64,000 nucleotides of DNA from Gymnogyps californianus (lineage: Eukaryota; Chordata; Aves; Accipitriformes; Cathartidae): contig NC_059481.1 of the NCBI RefSeq assembly GCF_018139145.2, forward strand, positions 11,520,368 through 11,584,367. Direction: 5' to 3'. Both the position numbers and the translations under genes were made by a program. Below are positions 48,911 to 59,402 of the stretch, piece after piece. Numbering within the stretch: position 1 is the stretch's first letter; every line of letters begins with the position of its first letter. The notes beneath the pieces were generated by a model. It was not told the DNA's origin. It was given only the letters and a program-made list of their open reading frames with translations, and did no database searches.

Positions 48911-48935
48911 ATTTGCAAATGGAGAGCATGCAAAT
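48911..48935. promoter_or_regulatory. Adjacent octamer-type motifs
   Basis: A palindromic ATTTGCAAAT (48911-48920) is followed by a perfect POU octamer ATGCAAAT at 48928-48935. Two octamer-like sites within 25 bp is a pattern of POU-factor enhancers, but the motif is short and this may be chance. No promoter features accompany it. Confidence 0.25.
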
Positions 48936-51730
48936 CTGAGAATGATAATGGCACAAACCCAATCTTGCTACAGCTGGATAGGAGAAAAAAAAAATTAAAA
49001 AAATCATTGAATAGATTTTAAACCAGAAAAGGTATTGATGTAAGACATTGGTAAAAAAGCATCTGAGATGTTCTCCTATCCATGATCTGTGGAGTAGTAG
49101 AATAACTTTTGCTATTGTACTAAGGTGCGCGGGCTTCACTAACCAGTCCATGGAACTGTAGTTTGCTGGAAGATGCTGTGGTGAATAAAACACTCAGAAC
49201 AATATCATCTTCCCCTGCTTATCTGTGATTGCAGTGAAAAAGCTATAGTACAAAATGGAGCAAGTTAAGGTGAGAAAGAGGATAAAAAATACAGAGAGAG
49301 GATTTTAAGCATGTTGCAGAGAGGAAATGGGAGAGAAAGAATCCCTGGATAGAGGGATTTGGAGAGATTAAGAAGCAGAGTGGTGGGTAGGGGAAGAAAT
49401 GATGGAGCAAGCTTATTAAGTAAACAGGTTCTCCACTGGGCTGCCATAATTTGTCACCTACATCATGAAGCAAGTGTAACTGTTCTATCCTCCTCCCTTT
49501 TGAAATTAATTCTCATGTCTCCCAACATCGTTCTTTCTTTTTTCTTCAGTATCACCATCCTCAGGTTTTTCAGTTATGTGAATGCCAGACATGCATAGAT
49601 GTGTACTCTGGCCTTGCTCTGAAATTCCCCACTTTCCCCTTCACCCCCCAAAGACAGAGTCTGCATGTAAAAGAGCTGTGGGGACAATAGTGGGTAGAGC
49701 TTTAATGAATAATGCTATCTTGACACAAGTGGCGCAGATCAGCCACAGAAACATCCCAGATTAAATATTTTGCAAAGCAAGAGCTGAGCTGGAATGGCCC
49801 TTACTCCATATTGATTCCTAGACAGTCCCCACTGGATGCTTTCGCCCTTCCAAATATTTCTGAAATATTAGGTTGTGGCAAGTGATAGACAGTTCTTCTA
49901 TGGGCCTGGCTGATCACACGCCTCTCTGACACTCATGGTGCAGGGGGCTAGGAAGGAAATAATGGCTATAAACTCACTCCACATATATTCTTATCACTGA
50001 TATATACCAAGAACTTGATTGCTTCTCCTCCTCCTCTGCTGCCCTACTGCCTTGCTGATGATTTGCAGGGAGACGGTAGGAAGACTTTTCCCATTACTTC
50101 TGATTTGCAACACAAACCTTTTTGCTCTTACAAATATGTTCTCTGAGGCTTTTCAGTGCTGACCTCAAGACGCTGAATGCAGTTCTATTTCCACTTTCAG
50201 CAATGGTGTTCCCTGCCACAGAAAACTTCCATTATATGCTCTTGCTCCCTGCTTATTCTTGTGTCTTGTACCCGTCATGAAGCCCCTTTCCCCTGCCTTC
50301 CTTACATGAATGCATGGGGGGGTTGACCCTGGCTGGATGCCAGGTGCCCACCAAAGCTGCTCTATCACTCCTCTCCTCAGCTGGACAGGGGAGAGAAAAT
50401 ATAATGAAAGGCTCATAGGTCAAGATAAGGACAGGGAGATCACGCAGCAATTACCATCACAGGCAAAACAGACTCGACTTGGGGAAAAAAAAAAATAATT
50501 TATTACCAGTCAAATCGGAGTAGGATAATGAGAAATAAAATTGCCATCTACTAGGAGTTTGACAAAGTAAAGTTTGAAGAGTTCTCTTTAGTAATCCTTC
50601 TCAAACCTTTAATTTACCCACCTCTTCTTTCCTACATGTCTTTGCAACTGATAGGTGGTTAAATAGCAAGAGTAGGAAGAGTTTTATCACATAGCCAATG
50701 CTTCAATTTCACAAACTTCAGTCTTTTTATGGTAATTTTGGGTGCATTTAAATGCATACCCTCTATTTCTATTGAAAAGAACATTAAAATAAGTAATTTA
50801 CTAAAAAAAAAAAATCTCCTTTGTCTTAAGACAATGGATATTTTGAGAAAAACTTTTAGTACAAAATTTGATTAACATATGAAGAGAACCCCAACAGAGG
50901 GCAATTCCAATTATGAAAGGACTTCAAACACTTGCTATTGCAGGCCTAGTGAAATTTGAATGTTTGATATGTCTTCAAAACTCACGTGACCCACCACATC
51001 GGTTTCTTGGGCAACACAGTAGCTCAGCTATTTATCATTGCAGCTCTCCTATGAAATGCAGTTATCACCATAGCATAAGTGGCAATGTAAGGCACAAAAA
51101 GATCAAGGGAGAGGTCTGTAGATCTGATGAGTTTCCTTTAGATTTGGTTGGTGTGAGAAATAGAGTGATCCTTCAGTCACCCTATAAACACTTACACTGT
51201 CTAGCCTTACCGATATGAATAGTTGTGCCGGAAGAGTGATTCAGAGTAATAACATTAAATGTGTATGTATGTGTTCATACCATTGAGCCCTGTGCCAGAA
51301 GTGCTCAGGGAGGGTGGTGCATTGTGTAAACCACCTTCAATAACACTTAAATTTTCTTTTAACAACTGGAATGAAATGACCAAAGCTGCATTTACTTGAA
51401 ACAACTCAAAAATAGTTGTTTAACTGTTTTTGTGGAAAAAATAGGCTGTTCATTCTTCTGTAAAGAATTTTTTTTTTCTATTTATCCCCCCCGCCATTGG
51501 ATTGGAATTAAAAAAGAGTTGGTGCAACTAAAATGGCTCTGAGAAAGTAGAGAGCTACTTCTGTGAGTTTACTGCAATCAGCAGCGAATCTGGCTTTGAA
51601 CCATCCTTAGTGCAATTGCTGTCTCTTTGTTTGGATATTTTTTTTTTTCTTTTATTCATACCTCTGTAACATTTAGGAGTTGGAGAAATCTTGGGTTCTT
51701 GACACTGGCCTCTTAATCATAAGATGGGAG

Positions 51731-51775
51731 TGTGTATATATATGCATATGTATGCATACACACAGACATATATAC
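51731..51775. repeat. TG/TA/CA-rich imperfect palindrome
   Basis: TGTGTATATATATGCATATG leads into TATGCATACACACA, so the two sides are roughly complementary. Probably a decayed dinucleotide microsatellite. Confidence 0.6.
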
Positions 51776-53035
51776 ATAAAGTCCTCCTACTCACCACTGC
51801 CTCTTCCCTCTTTATACTTTGCCCTTGTTTATTCTTTTCTTCAGAAAAACAAAAGTGAAACCATTTGGAGCTTCATAACTCTTCTTTTCCACTCAAAAGC
51901 AGAAGGCTTTGGCCTGCTGTTCCTCCTCCTACCCACTGCCTGAGACTTCCCATTCTGGGAGTGAGACATGCAAACATATGTCACACAAAAGTGGCATAAA
52001 TACCATATGCAAACAGATTCTTCTCTGTGGGTGGCAAGTGCAAAACACAGCTTCTGGCACCAAAAAACAGCACCTCAGTCCTCTGGAAAATTCTAAGGAA
52101 GAAAAATTGCACCAGGTGAGGGTAGCATCCAATAAAACGCAGCCCTGTCAGGTTTGCATCCTGAGTAGGACTGAGGTATTCCTGTGGAGTTTGGGGGTTT
52201 TCAAACCTCCTGAATCATTGCTGAATTTCACAGGGTCTGCAAAACCAGTTCAAATCCATGCTATATTTTTCTTTCTCTTTCCCTGAACTTATAACCCTTG
52301 TGGTTTCCAAGGACAATTCAATGTAAAAGGAAAAAACACTAGCTAATGGGAGAACTTCACTGAATTGGGATGGAAGGGCAAACCAGAAAAAAAAAAGGCT
52401 GGCATGAGTTTATGGCCTATGTATACATGGGATTTATACTGACAAGCAGACTTATCCCTGCTGGCATGAATCCCAGAAACCACAGTGGCTGGCAAGTCTG
52501 CCCAGAAATGGATTGCACCAATAGTGTGAAATGCCTGTTCCCCCATCTCCTGGGGAGAGCTCAAAACATGATAACTGCTGAGTAACAGGATTTGGCTGAA
52601 GAAATTAAAAATTATGCCCTCCCAAGGGAGAGGGATGGGGAACATTTGCAGTAGCGGATTCAAGCTACCTAATCTTTTTCTTAATTTGAAAGTTTTCTTC
52701 ACTCTTCCTTGCCATCATCTACACTCTCTATCAGTAATTTTCATCCTATCTGCTCATTGCTAATCTGTTTTCACACTTTTTTTCCCCCCCCAGGTCTCCT
52801 CTGGGCTCCCTAAGTCATAACCTCTCCTAACCCTGACAACAGCCCTGCCGGGCATTAGCTTTGTACCCCACAACATCAGCAGGTTTAAAACAGGTCAACC
52901 TTGTTGGGAATGGAAAACTTTATCATGAGAGATTTCAGGGTATTTTTTTCTCCTTTCTTTCTATGTCCAAATGTATCATCTGGGTCTGAGTTTACAGCTT
53001 CAAATTTCCTGTTGATTTCTCAGGGTGTTAAGTTT

Positions 53036-53100
53036 AAAAAAAAAAAAAAAAACAAAACCCAAAATAAAAAACCCACACCAAAACCACACCCCTGTACCTA
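53036..53100. repeat. A17 tract with A/C-rich extension
   Basis: Seventeen A (53036-53052) run into a CAAAACCC / CCACACC-type stretch. Simple sequence; the open frame that runs through it gains its lysines and prolines from it. Confidence 0.85.
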
Positions 53101-54649
53101 AACACTGCAGTGGGTGCTAATTTTTTTATATTATCTTCTTTTCAGTGAGATTAGGAAAAAATCACTTTAGAAGTGTGAAAATCATCATTTTAGTAAGAAT
53201 ATTAAAGTTAGATGTGAAATTGTGCCTTCAAGGAATATAGTGTCAGCACTCATACTAAAAGAGAGTATCAGGCAACCCCCTTGAGTACACAAAGTGGTAG
53301 ATTTACTCAGTTGCTCTCACCTCAGTTGAAATGCCTGCATCTTACACTGCTTATCTGTAACTTTGGATTCACCAGATATGTGGGTTCAGGAGTAAGAGAA
53401 GTGCTGTCATACTACGCTCCCTAGTACACTCCCTAACTAGCTGAGGCTCTCCCTTCAAGTGGACCCCTAAACTCAGCAAGACCTGTTTGAAAGGTGTGTT
53501 CCACTGGCAAGAAGGCAGCACTGGCATCCCTCTCCTAGCACCTGGGTATGATTTTTCTCAATCTCTAATTTTGTCACCATCGTTCTGTAAAAGTGCAGTA
53601 ACTAGGCTAGCTCCTTATCAGAGGAGAATTTTACAGTGCCACTAATCCTCTTCTACGTGAACTGAGGATCAAGCTGTTTAGGTGTGTAGCTAGGGACTAT
53701 GAAGATTTTAGCAAAAGAGAAAGTTCAATTGCAGGCTCTTGCAACTAACATTTTTCTTTCTCCTTCCCTCACACTCTTCCCACTGCCACAGGTATAACAT
53801 TTCAGGCATTTTTTCATTAAATAACATGTTCTTTCTTCTGTTTAGACTGAAGAAAAATAGTGGGAGGTCTCCTGTCTTTGCTAGATTTTCAGTACTTGGT
53901 GATATTTCCAAAGATCAGCAGATAACAAGAAGGTACAATTAATTCTTCCAGAATTTGGCCAGCTTGGAAATCTGTCGCCCTCTGTCAAGCATGGCACTAT
54001 GTGTTCTATCTTTCTTGCTGCCTTGTGTTTCAGACCTATCACAGCTGCCTGCTCCTCTGCAAACATGTGAAGCAACTAAGAGTTAAATGTTGCACAGGTG
54101 ACAATCATCTTTATTTACAAGCTTCCAAGTCAGAGCACAGATGACGTTTATTTGTAGGATATTAAGAAAAGATCTCAGAATTGGGGTAGAGCTGGGGTTT
54201 TGTTTGTTCTCACCTGTCTGCTCTCTTGGTACTTCTTGAACTTACCCATCGCTAAGAGAAAATAAGTGATTTATTTGTGAGCTTTGTGTATGCTGAAGTG
54301 AATGGAGTCTATGTGCAGAAAGTGTCTGAGAGTAGATATTTTCAGAATAGGTAAAACACTTCTATCAGTCAGTTGAAGCCGTTCTTGATCCCATTTTAGG
54401 TGATAAAGGAGACTTTAAACCATGGTGAGAGATGCTTACTTCCTAGAAATATTCATTTTTCTCACAAGCTTTTGAGTAAAGGAAATACGAAGAGCTCTAT
54501 TATTACTCTATTATTTCTATCTTGCCGTTTTTAATCCATATATCATTATAGGTTTTTATTATTTTTATTTTTTTTCCAAACTGATCTGTCTCTTAAATTT
54601 ATTTTCACCTTTTTGCTTATTTTCTTAAATGAAGTGCTGTATTTGATAA

Positions 54650-54654
54650 CTGCT
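54650..54654. repeat. Target-site duplication, left copy (CTGCT)
   Basis: CTGCT directly precedes TGTCCTGG, the first bases of the LTR, and is repeated exactly after its last base. Confidence 0.9.
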
Positions 54655-55226
54655 TGTCCTGGTTTCGGCTGGGGCAGTTAACTCTCTTCTTAGTAGCTGG
54701 TACAGTGCTGTGTTTTGGATTTAGTGTGAGAATGATGTTGATAACACGCTGATGTTTTAGTTGTTGCTAAGTAGCACTTATCTTAAGCCAAGGACTTTTC
54801 AGTTTCCCATGCTCTGCCAGCAAGCAGGTGTGCAAGAAGCTGGGAGGGAGCACAGCCAGGACAGCTGACCCAAACTGGCCAAAGGGGTATTCCATACCAT
54901 GGAACGTCATGCCCAGTATATAAACAGGGGAGAGTTGGCCGGGGGGGCAGATGGCTGCTCTGGCATCGGTCAGTGGGTAGTGAGCAATTACATCATGCAT
55001 CACTTGTCTTTTCTTATTTCTTTTTTTTTGTTGTATTCTTTTTAATTACAATTATTATTATTCTTAGTTAGTAGTGTAGTTTTATTTTTACTTTAGTTAT
55101 TAAACTGTTCTTATCTCAACCCATGAGTTTTACTGTTTTTCCTTTCCTCCTCCCCACCCCACTGGGGGGTGGGAGGGGGAAGCAGCTGCGTGGTGCTGAG
55201 TTGCTGACTGGGGTTAAACTGCAACA
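54655..55226 (+). mobile_element. Solo LTR of an avian endogenous retrovirus (ERVL-like), plus strand
   Basis: 572 bp from TGTCCTGGTTTCGGCTGGGG to GGGTTAAACTGCAACA, with perfect CTGCT duplications on both sides. A TATA box (TATATAAA, 54917-54924) and an ATTAAA signal (55099-55104) sit in the expected order for U3-R-U5. It is collinear with the minus-strand copy at 18151-18760. Substitutions are scattered, and the 38-bp length difference lies mainly in the A/T- and T-rich tract after the conserved CATCACTTG/CATCACTGG block. No gag, pol or env sequence adjoins. The 78-codon minus-strand frame inside it is not a gene. Subfamily not named here. Confidence 0.92.
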
Positions 55227-55231
55227 CTGCT
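55227..55231. repeat. Target-site duplication, right copy (CTGCT)
   Basis: Exact match to 54650-54654, directly after the terminal CAACA of the LTR. Confidence 0.9.
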
Positions 55232-58200
55232 TTAGTTGCTTGTGCATTATTTTGCCTGAATTGGATGACTTTGGCTCTTCAAATGTCTAATGTGATTGCA
55301 AGTTCAATTTGATTCTGAGGACCACTGTTCATAAAGTTCCTGCTCTGGTGAATTTTTGAAGCAAGTAAAGTAATTCAAATCTAGTGAAAAAACAAACAAA
55401 AGGTCAATTAATGTATTTAATAATTTCTCCTATGAGGGATTATTCATGGCTGTGTGGAGATGAATGACAACACCCACGAAACTGTATTGCTCTGAAATTA
55501 GGGTAACTTCTCCAAAAGTAATGATTAGAAGGTAGCTTTGTTGGGATTGACCTTTTTTTTCTCTTCAGTAATGCACAAATCAGATTTGTGAGACTTGAGA
55601 GGGAAAACTGCTGTATAGAGATGAGGTGGGCATTCCCAAATGGTAGGCTGTTGGTCTCTAACCACTGTGCAGGTGTCTAGGAATGCAAACTGACAAACCA
55701 CTGAGAAACTGGGAGACTTGTTTTTGTTTGGGGAATTCTTTTTCTTCCTCCCTTATGACTTTTTCTGATCACCAGTTTGGTGGGAACAGTAACATTTCCC
55801 CAACAGGACTGTTTTGTTTTATGTAGCTACAGGTTATTACGTGTCCCAGTCCTTATTATGAAGCTGATACTGTAAAATTATTACATAAGTTTAGATATGC
55901 ATGCCCCTTTCTATTTGGCCTTGGTTTTGAGGCAGTTTGTACTATAAATGCTTGCCCTCATAACGAATAACAGAACAAAGTCCTTGCTGTTTCAGCTGTT
56001 GAATCTTTAGTCTTCTGTTTCTGGACCTAAACCATTTTGCTCCATGGGTTAGAATCTAGACTGCTTAATGTTCAAGCTACTTATCTTAATAGGAGCCTTC
56101 CTAGAGGATGTATTTATTTCTCTTTAAACACGTGGATCAGTTTACTTTTGTCAATACAGGATTATATAATATCTACTTTCCCAAGAACATTAGTCCCAAT
56201 TTTCCATTACATTATTTATTACACTTACTGTGACTAAGAGGTGACAAGAATAAAATCGTATTGTTAAGCACTATACAAATACAGAGTAGTGGATGGTCCT
56301 TGCCCCAGTAACATTACTGTCTATGTGTGCTATATGGCTTATTCATTGCTCAGTATCAGCACTGAAAGGCGTTCATGCCTCAGGATGTCTTGGAAGGGGA
56401 AAGATTACCACCTATCTTGACTCTACTAGGCTGTATTTTCTTAGGAAAATTTTTTCCTTTTATCAGGCTTGAACAGCTTAGCTGCCAATATTATTAAGCT
56501 TCCAGGGATTTCTTCCTATATTCCACAGACTATGGATGGGGTAAGATTAAGGAATATTTGTTTCTCTGTTACTTCAAAGGATTCTGTATCTAAAGTCAAC
56601 ATAATTGTTTTGTGGTAGGATTTCTACATGTGACTGCCTCATCAGTATCAATTCCTTTAGTGCTCTGTGCATGGTTCAGCATACGTTAGGGAGCTGTGGG
56701 GTTGGTTGGTTTGTTTGTTTGTTTTTATCAATAGATACCCTGAATTGCTCCAGCAATTCTTTCACTTTGATGGGTAACATTTTGCCATACAAGATTACCA
56801 AAGGGAACCAGGCAGTGGAGGATTGGTCAGGGGCAGTCTATTTGTTACCTTTTCAGGGATGAGTCGGAGATACTTTTCCAACAAATGTTATCTACATTCA
56901 AATTTGTTTGCTTTTGAATACCATTTAATTTCATTTTTTCTTCTCTCTTGTTCTTATGTACTTATATCTCTACATCCATGTTGTTTTACTTGGTGCTGTC
57001 TCATTTACTTTTGAAAAAGTATTTTTTTTTTCCTCCTGGAATTATTATTTAGCCCTTTGCATGCCTGAAAGAAAACAGACTGTGAATCTATTCCTATTCA
57101 TAAATTACATTTGGATCCTAGTATGTACAATGTTTGAAAACTTCTGAAATTTAGAAACCAATAGGTTTAGTTTAAATACGCTGCACACATAAAAGAAAAG
57201 GCATATTTAGTGCCTCCTCTTGCTTTCTTGAAGTCAGTGGTAGATTTACTATTAATCTCAAAAGGAGCAGGAGCAAGAATTTAAATGCAATAATTTTGGG
57301 TAGTAGATTATGATAGAATACAGAGCAGATGACAGGACTGCCATGGAATCATTGCTCAGCTTAACTTCTCAATGAGAAAATACCTCAGAAAAGCTGTTGC
57401 AAGTCTGAAATAATTGTGGGGTTTGTTGTTGTTTGTTTTGTTTTGTTTTATAAAGATCCTTGTTATTAAACCTGGTCTATCGGTGCATTATTGCATCTCC
57501 TGGCACCACTGAGCAAATAGGCTGACACAGCACAGCTCCCTGCTAACCTCCCAGCAACAGCTGATTGACTTTGCAAGGATTTTTCATTTCAGAAACATTT
57601 GCAATTTCCTGAAATGACTCCAAAGACTCACATCATCTCATTTTGTATTCATGTTTGTTTGCATCAGTTATTTTGGGGGTAAGAGAGGAGGGGATGAAAT
57701 TGTTTCATATAAATTAGTTGAATGTATTTCATAACAAGCAATGTTCTGACCCTAGCACTATCGTCTCTCTACCCACCTATATTGAAATAAGATTTCATTG
57801 TGCTAGGATATCACAGGTTACCCAGAATCCCACCCATTTCAGTTGTTTTGCTATGAAGAAGTATCATTATAACTTACTTTATGCCTATTATTAAGAATTA
57901 ACACAGCTGAGAATCAAAAATGATGAAGATGTGAATGTTCAGAAGACAAACGATTGCAAGTATTACAATGAGTTGTCCACCCACAGGCTCAGCAGGTTCT
58001 GGAGCAATCAGCTAGGAAATGGAGTATTTCTGGTACACAATCTGCAGATACTTTGGTTGCTTAGTTTCATTAAAAACTTGTTCAAAAAAGAAATACAGTA
58101 AAAGGACTTTGCTGCGCCCCAGCCTGTTATAATCTATGAAAGACCTTAGAATTTCCCAAATCATGACTAATTTGATATACTTTCTTCCTGTTTTTCCAGG

Positions 58201-59273
58201 GAACAAATTGTACAAGACCATGGAAAACATTTTATAACCTGCAGTGGGCTTGGGCACAGAGGTGTCCAGTTCATGTCACAGCTGTCTCTTTCGAAGTGAG
58301 AGCTTCCAGAGGGAAATCTGAAGCACAAGTAAATGCATGTGTGATTTTTATTTATAGGACAAACTCTGCTCTGTTCATCTTCTGCTCTCTCCATTGATTC
58401 TAATTATTTTCCAGGTTGTGGTTTTGTCCCATACCATGGCTATCATCTCAAAGATTGGTCAGTTTGATTAAGGTACATTGAAAGAAAACTCAACATCACT
58501 GTTTCAGGGAGTATGAGACTCAAATCGAAGTTCGTTGCTCCTTCTGCCTCAGACAGTGATTTCTGTTCTTCCTTCCCTCAGTAGTGCCACAAATGTAATC
58601 CTGGGAGAATTTAGCTAGCTTGCATACATTGGATGGAAAATAACATGAGAGCATGATTGGGAAAGGACTTTTTTCCTTCTCCCTAATGACTCTTAAAATT
58701 GAGGCATCCTTGGGGATGTTTTCTCCTGTTCATCACTACAGGCAGTGAATCTTTTTTTCTGATCTACTTATCTTTCTTTGGTGACAAGTGACCTGTCAAT
58801 CTGAAGGTGCATTTTCTACCTAGATGGACCTGTCATCTGACTAGGATTTCTCATGTTGGATTTGGCCTTTCAACCTGAATTTCTGAGCTGAAATAATAGA
58901 TATGTCATAGTTATGAAATATGTTTGGAACTCCTCGGTTTCTGTAGAGATGAGTGCTGCCGATAGCCTGGACTTAAATGTTTCTTGCTGCAGAAATTCTA
59001 GAGGGCTGAGAAGTAGGATTCCCTCCTTCATTTGTGGAACTCACAATTTCTTGATGCAATATCCCATATAATTCCATGCAAAGCACTTGCCATTTGGAAA
59101 CCTGACAGAAAGTTGACCCCACACCGTCATGGCAGTAAGGAGATCACAATGTCCATGTAGATGTGTTTGGTGACAAAGGTCACACAGCAGACCAGAAGCA
59201 GAAATGAAAACCCAATGGCTTGTTCTAAGGATGTAATGAGAATTACTGCTTAGAGAGGAAATGAATGAGGACT
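55232..59273. other. Unique non-coding DNA
   Basis: No gene seen. TTTG-type low complexity occurs at about 56704-56726 and 57419-57450. A short trace at 57230-57292 (TTGAAGTCAGTGG ... AGGAGCAGGAGCAAGAATTT) recalls old repeat cores. The only called element inside is at 56258-56324. Confidence 0.6.
56258..56324 (-). mobile_element. Short CR1/L3-type LINE tail fragment
   Basis: The plus strand has TATTGTTAAGCACTATACAA, ATACAGAGTAGTGGATGGTC and CTTGCCCCAGTAACATTAC. This fits the reverse complement of the tail region 'GTAAGCTCTTTGGGGCAGGGACTGTC...TGTATTTGTACAGCGCTTAGC'. Two blocks in order, about 65 bp; weaker than 44828-44975. Confidence 0.45.
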
Positions 59274-59402
59274 TAAGCTGAAATGTCTTTGGGTAAAGAA
59301 ACCTGACTGTTTGTTTATTAGTTTAGACCCTAGCACAATAAAGTCCTACTGTGTATTATCCTTAGACCTGGACTATGACATATTATATTCTAGGCACTGT
59401 GA
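59274..59402 (+). mobile_element. Ancient CR1/L3-type LINE 3' tail
   Basis: TAAGCTGAAATGTCTTTGGG, TAAAGAAACCTGACTGTTTG, GACCCTAGCACAATAAAGTC, CT and TTCTAGGCACTGTG match 'TAAGCTCTTTGGGGCAGGGACTGTCTTT ... CAGCACCTAGCACAATGGGGTCCT ... CTAGGCACTAC' in order. CTAGCACAAT is exact. Plus orientation. No A-rich end is seen, so the 3' terminus is lost or diverged. Confidence 0.5.

Larger units (their letters stand above)
47004..54649. other. Unique non-coding DNA
   Basis: No gene supported; dense small frames on both strands (48570-49598, 50165-50498, 51680-52702) have no domains. Includes A/T-rich low-complexity runs near 50806 and 51471, a TA/CA-rich imperfect palindrome at 51731-51775, and an A17 run at 53036. 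A weak 'TTGTAAACCTCTTAGGAGC' at about 47048 could be another LINE tail but is too poor to call. Confidence 0.6.
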
